A stretch of 64,000 nt of DNA from Diospyros lotus (taxonomy: Eukaryota > Streptophyta > Magnoliopsida > Ericales > Ebenaceae): positions 8,881,669 through 8,945,668 of the forward strand of contig NC_068344.1 of the NCBI RefSeq assembly GCF_014633365.1, given 5' to 3'. The first letter of the stretch is position 1; each line of letters begins with the position of its first letter. Below the pieces are notes generated by a model. That model ran no database searches. It was not told the origin of the DNA and was given only the letters and a program-made list of their open reading frames with translations. A program made the translations under genes and the position numbers. Shown one piece after another: positions 24,074 through 35,317 of this stretch.

Positions 24074-24928
24074 TGACCCAAACATCCTTGCTTTTCATTT
24101 TAGTAAGACAAAAATAGTCACTTGAAAAGATAATTTTGAATGTTGAAAAAAACATTTATTTGTAAAATGAGCAAGGGCCGTTACTCACCAATTAGGTTAT
24201 ATCAGGGAAGGTCAATTTATGAGTTTTTATTGTTGTTCAACTAGTATATGAATTCCAGAATATCCTTAAACAATTAATGTCAATATTATTAATCTCTTTC
24301 TTCTTAAATTTGAGATTTTTAGGAAAACACTCTTGTTATCCAAAACAGAAAAAAAGAGATAGAAAATAAAAAAAAATGTTGGTTTATTTGTGGATGTGGA
24401 GTCCTAATTATCTTTTAGGGTTGTAAAATTGATGCTTTAATTAAAAAGCACATTTTTAATTTTAATTGGTGTAAGTAATTACTTTATCAGTAGGCATTAT
24501 TATGGGGCGGGAGGGGTGTTACTATTAGTCCATTAGGAGACATGAAATCACCCAAATGATTTGTTTATTCTCCCAAGCCTAATCATGCTCCAATTTTAGA
24601 GCTCTCCACCTCCTCAACAAATTTACAGTGATTGAGTTTTACATGCTCAAAAAGTTAAGTTACATTATAATTTTCACACACACAAGCTTTTAATTGATTC
24701 AACAAGCTTTGAATTGTTCAAGTAATAAGTTGGCCTAAACTTTTGTTTACTTGCTTTTAAAGTTTAGTTTTCTAAAAGTTCATACAAGTTTAAAGTCCAA
24801 CTTTGATAATGAGAAGCTAAATTTTGTTATGAATAGCCAACTTTATTTCTTAAGGCTTATTAGCTAAACGATATTATTGTTATATTGTTTAAGTGAAGTA
24901 CAAGATTTTGTCATTCTTTTATGAGATA
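24074..24928. other. CACTA interior upstream of the transposase start
   Basis: AT-rich, no gene. Probably intron sequence ahead of the coding exon at 24929. Confidence 0.5.
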
Positions 24929-26344
24929 ATGGCACCTAGTAAGGAGTGGATGAATCTTGTCAATGATCGACTTAATGAAGCTTATCAAATAGGGGTACAA
25001 AAGTTTCTAGATTATGCTTTAAAGAAGTTGGGTGCCAAAAATAAGATTCAGTGCCCATGCACGAAATGTTGCAATACTGATCTTGGAACTCGTGAGTCTA
25101 TTGAGCCACATCTAATGATACATGGAATATCTGAAGGGTATACAATTTGGTATCATCATGGTGAACTGAACAATGAGCCTTAATCTGAGTCTGGGGATGA
25201 AGAAAATGAGATCTTACAATATGATACTAGTACTCCAGATGATAGTGATGATGAGATCCAACAATTCATAAATGATTTGTACCCTCAGTTTAAAGGATTA
25301 GACGAAAATAATAAAGATGTTGAATTTCCAAATACCCAAAATTTGCCTGAAATGGAACCGAATAATGGAGCCAAACAATTTTACAAGTTGATAGATGACC
25401 TTGAGCAACCAATATATCCTGGTTCACTAGTTTCAAGATTATCTGCAGTTCTTAAATTGTTGCATATAAAGAGTCTTGGTCGTTGGAGCAATAAGTCATT
25501 CACTATGTTGTTGCAATTGTTAAAAGAACTCTTACCTGAAGGGTCTTTCTTACCAGACTCATACTATAATGCGAAAAAGGTATTGCATGACATTGGTTTG
25601 TCTTATGAAAAGTATGACTCTTGTGTGAATGATTGCATGTTGTATTGGAAGACCGACAATGGATGTGACTGTTGCAAGGTATGTGGTGCTTCTCGATGGA
25701 AGAAAGATTATCATAATGGAGAATTTAAGATGAAAACAAATGGAAAGAAAATACCAGTAAAAACTCTACGTTACTTTCCATTAAAGCCACGACTTCAGAG
25801 GTTGTTTATGTCTTCCAAGACAGCCTCTTCTATGAGATGGCATTTTGATAAAAGAGTAGATGATGGAGTGATAAGACACCCAGCTGATTCAATGGCATGG
25901 AAGGATTTTGATAAAGTCCATCCAAATTTTGCCTCAGAACCTCGTAATGTTAGACTTGGTCTTGCTAGTGATGGATTTCAACCTTTTTCTAATTCAAGAA
26001 CACCGTATAGTATATGGCCAGTAGTGCTTATTCCGTATAATGTGGAGCCTTGGGTTTGCATGAAGCCGTCTAATTTCCTTTTGTCAATGCTTATCCCAGG
26101 ACCAGATGGACCAGGGGATGCAATTGATACTTACCTCCAACCTTTGATAGATGAATTAAAGGAGTTGTGGGAATTGGGTGTCGAAACCTTTGATGTGTCA
26201 ACACGTCAAAATTTTACGATGCATGCAGCTTTGATGTGGACGATCAATGACTTCCCTGCTTATGGGATTTTATCTAGATGGAGTACAAAAAGAAAATTAG
26301 CATGTTTACTGTTGCGTGAGATGGCTGAATGTAACTTACGCTAG
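24929..26344 (+). pseudogene. CACTA transposase (TNP2-like), truncated
   Basis: The start is ATG 24929 (MAPSKEWMN), the usual start of the transposase-associated domain; an upstream in-frame ATG at 24893 adds 12 non-conserved residues. Residues 1-85 are the transposase-associated zinc-binding domain (CPCTKCCN, IEPHLMIHGI, GYTIWYHHGE). A TAA at 25181-25183 interrupts the frame, which continues unbroken in the same frame through an acidic linker into the TNP2 transposase domain from about 25400 (SYEKYDSCVNDCMLYW, CKVCGASRW, MRWHFDKR, DGFQPFSNSRTPYSIWPV, MLIPGPDGPGDAIDTYLQPL). After STKRKLAC the normal cysteine/histidine continuation is replaced by a short tail and stop at 26344, so the C-terminal part is missing. 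It cannot be fully active. Confidence 0.88.
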
Positions 26345-27324
26345 TTTATGTAATCTATTTAGTATTACTATTTCACATTTATTAATTGATTTTGTATTGT
26401 ATTGCTGCTGGATTGAACAAGCTTTGCACTGGTTCTATTGATTGTGGAATATGGGACTAGAATAATTTTTGTTAATTTGTCAGAATATATGTGTTGAATA
26501 CATATGTATCATAATATATATTATATTTATTTTTTATTATTTTATGTTGGGTCATAGGACTACATTTTAGTAGATAAAGAGATGTGAGAAGATATGGTGA
26601 TGGATAAAGATAATTCACAAATTAGAATTCATATAGGTGGTCCCATTCTATAGAACTAAGGCTTGGTGTTTTTGTTAATTTACATTTCAATCTACTCTAT
26701 ATTTAAAGGTTTCTATGTTTTGGTACATTTTAGTGATTGTATGTTATGTAGTTTGTGATGGAGACATTTTGAGCTTTGTTAATTCTATTTCTAACATTTT
26801 ATAAAAAAAACATGAACACTTATTTGATTTTAATTTCATATTTTATTTTTTATTTTTGTAGGTCAATGAGACAACAAGACTCTAAAGGAAACAACTGCTA
26901 TCTTGGAGTATATGAACAATTTTATGACTATATATAGTGTTTTGTTGTATATTTTTGAATAGTATATATGATTGTTAAAGTGTTACTTTTAATTAAATAT
27001 CTTTTTTTATGTATATTTTTGAATAGTATATACAATTGTCAAAGTGTTATTTTTAGTTGAACATATTCTTTTGTGTAATTTGTTGGCAATTAACACATAT
27101 ATATACTACTTTTGGTGTGTAAATATTAATAGATAATGATTACTTTTGTGTTATTTGAATGACATGTTTAATTTTATGAGTTTTATTCCAATTTGATATG
27201 GATAATGATATATAGGTTTGGTGGTTTATATCAAAACATGATATTTTTGTCATTGATGACTAGCAATTGTTTTCATATATACTATTAAAAAAAATTAAAA
27301 ATTAAAAAAATTAATTTTTTTTTT
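26345..27324. other. CACTA interior, 3' of the transposase
   Basis: AT-rich, with a near-repeated GTATATTTTTGAATAGTATATA stretch (26946 and 27011 regions). No second transposon gene is recognisable. Confidence 0.55.
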
Positions 27325-27700
27325 TAACGATATGAATCATATCGTCGCTAATTGTTCATATTATCAACGAGAGAAAATATTGTCGTTATTGGTTTGTGTT
27401 TTGATAACTAAAAAGTTATTTTTAACGACAGGAATCATACGGTCGTTAATTGTTTAAACTATTAACGACAGGAAATATTGTTGTTATTGGATTATAATTT
27501 GATAGTTAATAATTATTTTTAACGACGAGAATCATACGGTCGCTAATACAATTAACGACGGGTTTATCATTCCCGTCGTTAAAGACTTTTATCCTCAGAG
27601 GCAATAACGACGACTGACAATAGGAAAATTCCTGTCGTTATAATTTTTTAACGACTGAAAATCAACTTTTAACGACTGATTTTCTCGTCGTTAAAACCCG
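27325..27700. repeat. CACTA right subterminal repeats
   Basis: At least eight TTAACGAC-type motifs in both orientations (for example near 27421, 27465, 27510, 27550, 27600, 27650 and 27690), mirroring the left end. Confidence 0.7.
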
Positions 27701-27717
27701 TTTTTCTTGTAGTGTTT

Positions 27718-28772
27718 GGCAGTCTATTTTTAGAAAATTAAAAACATGTTCTCTTTTATTATTTTGAAAAACTGTTTCTTAAAACAAAAAATTAGAAAAT
27801 GCATTCTTTTTAAAATTTTGAAAATAATTTTTTAATAATATTTTATTCAATAAATTTGATTCTTCAATAAATTAAAAATATTGAATGTTAATATATTATT
27901 AAAAATATATATACATTTTAAATATATTTTGAGTTTAGAGTTTATTTTGGATGAAAACACTCAAAATAACTTTTTGTTATTTTGAGTTTTTTTTTACAAT
28001 TTTATTTTTGTTTTCAAAAATGTATTTTTAAACTCATTTTGTTTTCCTATTTTTAGTTTTCAATTTAATTTATGTTATTTTTTTAAAACAAAATCACAAA
28101 ATGACATTTACTGCTTGTTTTTTTGCTTTTAAATTATTTTAAATATTTCAAAAATACAAAAATAAGATAACGATATTTCTATATAATGACTCCCAAATAT
28201 GGTCTGGGATCTGTGGTGGCGACTACTAAAGATTCACCAACTCTCCCGCGTTGGGTCATACAAAAGGGAGAGAGAAGAAGAAATAATTATATTATTAAAA
28301 ATTAAAAATAAATCAAAGTTGTCAACTAACATGCTAACTTCTTTATTTGCATTAAATAAAAACAAGAACCGGACAAAAACAAAAAACATATAGAAATCAG
28401 AAATAATGTGTTACATATATTTTTTAAAGTTATCATAAGTGTTTGGCTGCAGTGCAAGAAGCAAAAGGTTTCTTTTTTCAAGAAAAATAATTATAAACGT
28501 CCACAAAAAAGAACTTGGAAAAACATAATCCTACAACCTTATAATTGTCATAGTGTTAGTGACGACCATAAATAGCCACTCTTGAGGATAAGCAAAAAGG
28601 AATTTTGCTCAACTAACTTGATGAAAGTAATTTTTATGAAACTAATTAAACAACATAACTGACCTTTTCGAGTCAATTTAAATATTACTTTTATGTATTG
28701 GTGTAAGTGAATATATGTTTTACTCAAAAGTAGCATGTATAACCTATATAAATTTGAACGCTTGATTACAAG
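27718..28772 (+). other. Intron of LRK10-like copy 1, after the CACTA insertion
   Basis: AT-rich. From about 28440 it aligns with 37080-37455 of copy 2. No gene seen. Confidence 0.6.
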
Positions 28773-29913
28773 TATTGGAACTACTACATTAGTGGCCATG
28801 ATATTCTTGTTATACTATACCGAATGGAAACACTTGTCAAAAAAAATTCTTTGTTTTGCAAATCTTAGGAAAATAGATGATCACAATGTTGAGGCTTTTC
28901 TAAAGAGCTTTGGTTCTCTTGTCCCTAAAAGATATAGCTATTTGGAGATTAAGAAAATCACCAACTCTTTCAAAAATAAACTCGATGAACGAGGCTTTGG
29001 TAGTGTTTATAAAGGAAAGTTAGATGATGGGCACCTCGTGGCAATGAAACTTTTGAAGGAATCAAAAGGTGATGGAGAACAATTTATTAATGAGGTTGCG
29101 AGTGTAAGTTGGACATCTCATGTTAATATTGTAAGTTTATTAGGTTTTTGTTATGAGAGTGAAAAAAGGGCTCTTATTTACGAGTTCATGGTTAATGGAT
29201 CTCACGACAAATTTATATATGATAGAAAGACGCCAAAAGATCATGAATTGGGATTGGAAGAATTACAGAAGATTGCTATTGGTACTGCTAAAGGGTTAGA
29301 GTACCTCCATTGGGCTGTAAGACAAGGATTTTGCACTTTGATATAAAGCCTTATAACATTCTGCTAGATGAAAATTTTTGTCCCAAAATAGCCGATTTCG
29401 GACTTACTAAACAATCTCTTCATAAGGAAAGTATTGTATCATTGTTTGGAACAAGAGGGACGGTTGGATATATTGCGCCTGAGCTATTTTCAAGAAACTA
29501 CGAAAGGATCTCTTATAAAGCATATGTTTATAGCTACGGGATGGTGATTTTGGACATAGTTGTGGGGAGAGAAGATTCTAATGATTCAACATTTGATTGT
29601 AGCAGTGAGATGTATTTTCCAGATTGGATATACAAACTTCTTGAAGAGGACCAAGAAATTGGGCTTCATTGTATTACAAGCGAAAAAGAAATATGAAAAA
29701 GCAAGAAAGATGATAATAGTTGGCTTGTGGTGCATACAAACCAATCCCTTAAGGAGTCCATCAATGACTAAAGTGTTGGAAATGCTGGAAGGAAGCCTAC
29801 ATTCATTACATATCCCACCCAAACCTCTCTTATCTTCTACTAATGGACCACTAACACATTGTTCAACCATGGATGGCATCACATTATGTTCATCTAATGT
29901 GAGTAGGATGTAA
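28773..29913 (+). pseudogene. LRK10-like receptor kinase, membrane-kinase exon, copy 1 (two frameshifts)
   Basis: Begins after an AG acceptor (28771-28772). A hydrophobic segment (LVAMIFLLYY) is followed by a Ser/Thr kinase domain: glycine loop ERGFGSVYKG, catalytic Lys in VAMKLL, HFDIKPYNILLD (family-typical non-RD catalytic loop), intact DFG in IADFGLTK, and GTVGYIAPE. A 1-nt deletion near 29311 (copy 2 reads CATTTGGG, here CATTGGG) breaks the frame before the catalytic loop. A +1 change near 29690 restores a different frame to the C-terminus, which ends at 29913. This family sits in the plasma membrane and phosphorylates cytoplasmic targets in immune-type signalling. This copy is not expected to work. 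Confidence 0.88.
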
Positions 29914-30018
29914 AATTACTTGAAAAGCATGGTACAAAAATGTTCACCCATGTAAGTTGTAAAATTTTTTATTGATTATTGGGTTAGTAACAAAGACCTC
30001 AATTATGATAATGATTTG

Positions 30019-31306
30019 TGTTATTGTAAAAATACAACAATTAAAATTTGTGATGTGGGGTCCACTCGAGCTTGGGGTCGGGTGAAGTTAGGTTGCCGTA
30101 AGAGATGTCGCCTCAAGGGAAATTACCGCTAGGATGCTCGTCGCAAGGATCCGCCACTAGCTCTTGCTACAAGCCTTCGCCACTAACTTTTGCGACAAGC
30201 TTTGCCACAAGGTTTTGCCACTAGCCTTGCCACAAGCTTCGCCACAAGGTTTCGCCACTAGCTTCGCCACTAGCTTCGCCACAAGCTTCACCACGAGCTT
30301 CGCCGCTAGGTTCACCACAAGGTTTTGCTGCAAGACTTTACCTTTGCCGCTAGCTTTGCCACGAGCTTCGCCGCTAGGTTCGCCACAAGGTTTTGCCACT
30401 AGCTTTGCCACAAGCTTCGCCACAAGACTTGGCCTTCGTCGCTAGGTTCGCCGCAAGATTTCGCCACTAGCTCTTGCCACAAGTTTCACCGCTAGCTATT
30501 GCCACAAACTTCGCTGCTAGCTCTTGCCACAAGCTTAGCCACTAGCTCTTGCCACAAGCTTTTTCCACTAGCTTCGCCACGAGGTTCACCACAACCTCTC
30601 ACCACTAGCTTTTGCCACAAGCTTCGCCGCTAGTTATTGCCACAAGCTTCGTCGCTAGTTATTACCACAAGCTTCGCCGCTAGCTATTGCCACAAGCTTC
30701 GCTGCTAGCTCTTGCCATAAGCTTCACCGCTAGCTCTTGCAGCAAGGATTTTTCCCTGTTGATGCTCAAAAAATGAGTTAGAGGGCTCGCGGGAATCTTC
30801 CCCTGTGAAGATCCTCCGATACCAAAGTCAGTCTTGGATCCCAATGACTATTCACGAAAATAGTAAAAGTGTATTCAAAGTGTCCAGATTTTACAGAAGT
30901 TGGAAGTCCTCATTAATGTCCTGTAGTTGGGTATTTATAGGACACGATTCTCAAGGGTGGTTGTTGACACGTGGCGATTATTGAATGGATTAAAGTCAAA
31001 GAAAATGGGGAGGTTGTTATGAAGCCGCCGCGAGGTAGTCGGTCCTCACAACAAAGCCTTGCGGCAAGCGCAGCTGTGCCTTGCAGCAAACAGTACTGTG
31101 AGGCAACTATGCCTCGTGGCAAACACAGCCGCGAGGCAACCTCGCGGCATACGTCCGCGAGCAGCTCGTGGCCAGTAGCCGCAAGCCTACTTCTCGCGAC
31201 TGCGGCTGCCAGGTGGCGACAATTTTTGCTGCCATCATCCTCATTCATTTCCGTTTTTATTAGCTTCTTTTGGATTTTTTTATCCCTACTTTTACACGGC
31301 ACAACA
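30019..31306 (+). mobile_element. LTR-like element, 1.29 kb (probable solo LTR)
   Basis: Starts TGTTATTG, ends GCACAACA, with exact 5-bp flanks ATTTG (30014-30018 and 31307-31311). Copy 2 has the empty site (near 38712), with sequence resuming at AAAATAATGTAAATTG. A TATA-like TATTTATAG is at 30932-30940. No gag-pol inside. It could instead be a small non-autonomous LTR element. Its left two-thirds is a GC-rich repeat array. Confidence 0.75.
30150..30750 (+). repeat. GC-rich tandem array, 12-13 bp half-units and 25-bp units
   Basis: Alternating GCCACAAGCTTC and GCCACTAGCTTY modules. Towards the right they become a regular 25-bp unit (for example GCCACAAGCTTCGTCGCTAG followed by TTATT) at about 30620-30740. 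Frames through it read as Ala-Thr-Ser-Phe or Lys-Leu-Val-Ala repeats on the two strands. I treat these as repeat artefacts. Confidence 0.85.
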
Positions 31307-31311
31307 ATTTG

Positions 31312-31621
31312 TAAGTTGGGAAAATAATGTAAATTGTATGTTGTTTAGCATAAGGTTATGATGTATCATCTATGAAAAAAAAAAGGGAAAAGAACTTAGC
31401 AATTACTTATTCTTATAAAGATAAGATATTATGATAGTCGTTTTTTCATAAATCTTTTTGATAGATATTATAGTAGATCATATATTTATTTAAGTCCAAA
31501 GCTAAATGATGTGTTGCAAGTACATAAAATTCTATTTAAATAATTTATAATTTATTTTCTAATTCTATTAGAAGTTAAATTAACAACATGATGCGAAGAG
31601 TTAGGTTTTACTCCCCAACAT
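31312..31621. other. 3' flank of receptor copy 1
   Basis: AT-rich sequence alignable to 38718-39005. Ends at the duplication junction. Confidence 0.6.
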
Positions 31622-32264
31622 TGTAACGACCCGTTATTGTGCCTATGTCATTATTAAAAATTTTAATTATTTTGGTGCATATATATATATATTGGTTTAG
31701 AAAGAAATTTAAAGATTGGAAATTTAATAAATAGGTTGAGTTAATGAAATAGGCTTGAGCTAAGTGAAAAAACCAAGGCATTGGCTAGTTAGAGTTAAAT
31801 AAAACCCATTTTTATGGATTGGGCCTAAGTTACGTGGGTTGTGGATTTAATTAAATTCAAATGAAATGGGTTGGGCCTTAAGTGTTGGGCCAAGTTAGAA
31901 AATAAATTCTTTGGGCTTAAGTGAGTTGGGCCTATTAAATGAATTGGATTAATAGGTTGGGTTTGAGCTCATTTGCTAAATGATTATATAAATTTAAATG
32001 AAAATATAATGAGTTATGAAATGTCAAGAATCATCAACCTATTTAAATGGAAATAAATTTAAATGAGTTGGGTTTGAGCCCAAGGGCACAAATTTCTAAA
32101 TTTGATTTATTTCCAGTCCATAATTCATACGGAGTAGTTGTGACAAATTTTGTAGACACTCTGTTAAGTATGTAGACTACAGGAGTTTTGGCTTACGCCA
32201 TCATTGATCAAACCATATCAAGAAAGGTCCTATTCCTTCTTTCTATTACACTATTTTATTGTGA
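31622..32264. other. LTR-like non-coding stretch, copy 2
   Basis: Starts TGTAACGACCCGTTA at the duplication junction and matches 1-629 from 31658. The first 15 bases are identical to the LTR start at 63295, so it is probably the beginning of a related long LTR. I could not find its other end. Confidence 0.5.
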
Positions 32265-33890
32265 AGTTCTTGACATAGTTAGTTACTTTACTATTCCTTT
32301 TCCAACACAAATATTTTTGAACTGATGTAATACGTATACACACCCACACTCAGTTTATAAAGTTTTTACTCTCAAGTTCAATGGAATCTCAATTGAACTT
32401 AAAAATCATCTAAAACAATCAAATGCTTCAAACTTTTGGGAGGTCAAGTAAACTATTCCATAACACATTTAATCATAGATAAAAGTGATGAAATATGAAC
32501 TACAATTTCATACCTTAACATTCATAGGTCCAAAAAGGTTAAAATGGATTAGCCTTAAAGGGTTGGATGCTCTTTGTGCCTTTCCAAAGGACTTCTAGAT
32601 TGACTTACCCATTAGGCAAGGTTCACAGGTGGACAATTGTAGGGTAGGCCTAATAGACCTTATCTAACTAGCCTTTTCACGCAATCTTGCCCAATGTATA
32701 ATGTCATTTGGTACTTTCATTCACAATCTCATCATGCAAAGTGAAATAGAAAACATTATAATTAGAATTAAAATGAGCATCCTCAACATTTAACATAATC
32801 AAACCATCAGAAATAAAACAATGCTCATAAAAAGACGTCCAGTGAAAAATTTTAATGGAATCCCAAAATAAGCTAAATTCTATAGCCTAATTTAAGCAAA
32901 ACAACTACTGAAAGAAAATTTTTCCTAATTCCTAGAGAATAAAGAATGTTATAAAGAATTTATGTGTGACCATCTCACAACTTTAGATAGTAGATACCAA
33001 TCCCTTGAACCTTTTTGCTAGTGTTGTTCCCCATGTATATTCTTTGTCTTCAACATACCTTCCACGATCTCTCACTCTGTGGCTTGTTACTCCTTTCTCT
33101 AGAATTCAACCATAGAAAGAATGAGCCACAAACACATTTATATAAACAAAAATAGATGCACAAGACAGGGTCAAAGAGTTTATTTTCTTTCTTTGGCTTA
33201 GCACAGTCACGAGAAAAGTATCTCTTATTGCCTCAATTTTGGCAAGCATTCCTTACTTTCCTTTTGCCTCTACCATACTTCCCTTTACAATGCTTTGTGG
33301 GCTTGTCCTTCTTGGGACCAAGTCCTTTACCTTATCTTTGAGTGCCTTTTTTCCCAAATTGTTTTCGCTTTGACTAGAATGCCTTATGTAATTTTGACTT
33401 TGTGAGAAACGTGTGATCTCCTTTTGCTTCTAAGCTCTTAGCTTCAAGCTCATCGTGTTGAGATGCATCTTTAAAAGTTTTAATGTGCTCATCATGCGTT
33501 AATATGATTATATGAGCTCCATTTGGTCTGAATAGCTGGGACATCATATAACAACTAGGACCAATTGCTCATCAATAAGGTTATTTCTAACAACCTTTAG
33601 ACCACAAATCCTATTTGACATCATTCTTAGATGCTCACGCATTGTCACATCTACTGGCATCTTGTACGTGTCAAATTTATGGGTTAAACCCCCCATAACC
33701 TCGTGGCATTAATACCACCATATTTTATATACTTCAAATTCTCCAATCAGATCATTATGCATGTTGTTTAACATCATAAAATCCGTGCAATGATCATTCT
33801 TATACCAAGCTTGGTAAGTTGAGAGTTCTATTTGATATGTTGGAGATTGTTTCTGTAACTCAGGCATACTATTTGTCAGAGCTTTTAGGA
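32265..33890 (-). pseudogene. Ty1/copia gag-integrase remnant, copy 2
   Basis: Duplicate of 630-2270, with the same order of gag, knuckle, protease-like and integrase-start pieces on the minus strand and further decay: a small deletion near 33720 and many substitutions. Its plus-strand frame at 33156-33341 is a shadow. Confidence 0.78.
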
Positions 33891-34605
33891 CATCCTATTT
33901 TTTTTAACAAGTACTAAATTTTTCGATGCCATATGTTATAATTGTCTGCATGTAGTTTTTCTCCCTTGTTAAGATCGACAATAACATTTATTGAGGTCAT
34001 AACAACAAAAGAGTCACACAAAAAATTATTTTGTGATTAAATCACATACACAAATAATTACAACAATTAACATAAATTAAGAAAAATGAAATTCATTATA
34101 AGTCTCAAGATTAAAATTAGGCATATATCCCAAAATCAACTCTGTGCTACCAAAGAATTTAATATTATATCCCTAATTTATTTAATGCACAATTATAGAG
34201 AGTATTATCTATTATGACACAATTTAAAAAATTCAATGTATAATTATACTAGAGGATTAAAATTTAAAATGTACATACACCCTAGTATGTCTCTCTAAAT
34301 TCAACAATTTTATTTCAAAATGTTGTAACATTTACAATAAATAATTATATTAATCTGAGTACATTTACCTTATTAACATATAAAGATAGCATTATAATTT
34401 TCATGTACACACAAATAATTAAATTCTCAAAATTTAGTTAAATAATGGGAAATTTAGTTAGTTTTGTATATAAGATGTGGTAGATTGATTATCACAAACA
34501 TCATCCTTGGGTGTTTAGCAGGTTCTTGTTCTCCTCCTCTTTGTTATCATTTTCTTTGCCTGCTATGTGCACTAGCCTAGCTGTTTGCTTGCCCAGAAAA
34601 TCCAA
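33891..34605. other. Upstream region of receptor copy 2
   Basis: AT-rich. Most matches 2270-2750 in copy 1. It contains an extra 116-bp stretch (about 33912-34010) absent from copy 1. No gene. Confidence 0.55.
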
Positions 34606-35317
34606 ATGTCTCTTCCTATCTTTCTGTTTCTGTGCTTGTGTTCCCTATCACATCTGCAGCTTCTTCGCTCTGTTTCTGCTGTTTCTGCTCATGCAGAAGA
34701 CGTCAATAGCAACAACAACAGCAACATCAAGATCAGCTGCCCCAACTCCTTTGGCTGTGGAAAATTCGAACCACTGTTTTTTCCGTTGACTAATCAGATT
34801 TATTCCCAGTGCGGCCTCTCCATAGTGTTCTGCAATGAAGACGATCAGCTTCCTCAAGCACATATCTATGATCCAAGTGAACGGTTTTCTCTCAATAACG
34901 TAACCGAAATCTCATCCTGTACCAACGATAGCAGCAGGATTAAAGTCAATAACACAAGCTTCAAAGCTGATTTAGATGCCAGAAATTGCAGAGCCTTGAG
35001 GAATATGAGTTTACCCAACTCTGCTTCTCTTTCATTCTCCATCCCTCACAATCTCACCCTCCTCCAATGCAACAGAAGCTCCTTTGCATCTAGCTCTCCC
35101 ACAGATAATCTCTATTTGAACTACACAGGCTGCGATGATCATAGCCATATTTACTACTACAAGTATCCACCACATCGTGATAACATTTCTTATTCTCAAG
35201 CTCAACTTTTTAATGGCTGCTCCCTGATTCAGCTGCCTTTAAGTTCAGAAGAATTTGAACCTGGCGATGTCGGCGACCTATTCGAACTACTGACTGCTAG
35301 CTATTTCGTCGAATTGC

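Larger units (their letters stand above)
22493..27714 (+). mobile_element. CACTA (En/Spm) DNA transposon, 5.2 kb, internally deleted
   Basis: The left end CACTACAACAAAAATAGGC and the right end (reverse complement CACTACAAGAAAAACGGG) are inverted, with a 3-bp duplication TTT (22490-22492 and 27715-27717). The T-rich flank makes the duplication weak evidence on its own. Both subterminal regions are packed with TTAACGACGG-type motifs in both orientations. Inside is a TNP2-type transposase gene missing its C-terminal half, and no second (TNPA-like) gene is seen. It sits in the intron between the mini exon and the kinase exon of receptor copy 1. Confidence 0.92.
1..31621 (+). repeat. Tandem duplication unit, copy 1 (continues left of window)
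   Basis: This segment is collinear with 31658-39010: position 1 matches 31658, the copia remnant at 630-2270 matches 32265-33890, the receptor ectodomain at 20589-21544 matches 34606-36252, the kinase exon at 28773-29913 matches 37456-38586, and the tail at 31311-31620 matches about 38718-39005. Removing the four large insertions leaves roughly 8 kb, close to the size of copy 2. The order and orientation are the same, so this is a direct duplication. The insertions are not shared, so they post-date the duplication. Confidence 0.85.

Noticed and set aside
28199..28393. 64-codon plus frame upstream of the kinase exon
   Set aside because: Lys/Arg-rich AT-sequence frame in an intron, not conserved in copy 2.
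30157..30445. Lys-Leu-Val-Ala and Ala-Thr-Ser-Phe repeat proteins
   Set aside because: Open frames on both strands arise from the 25-bp array; no start context or conservation.
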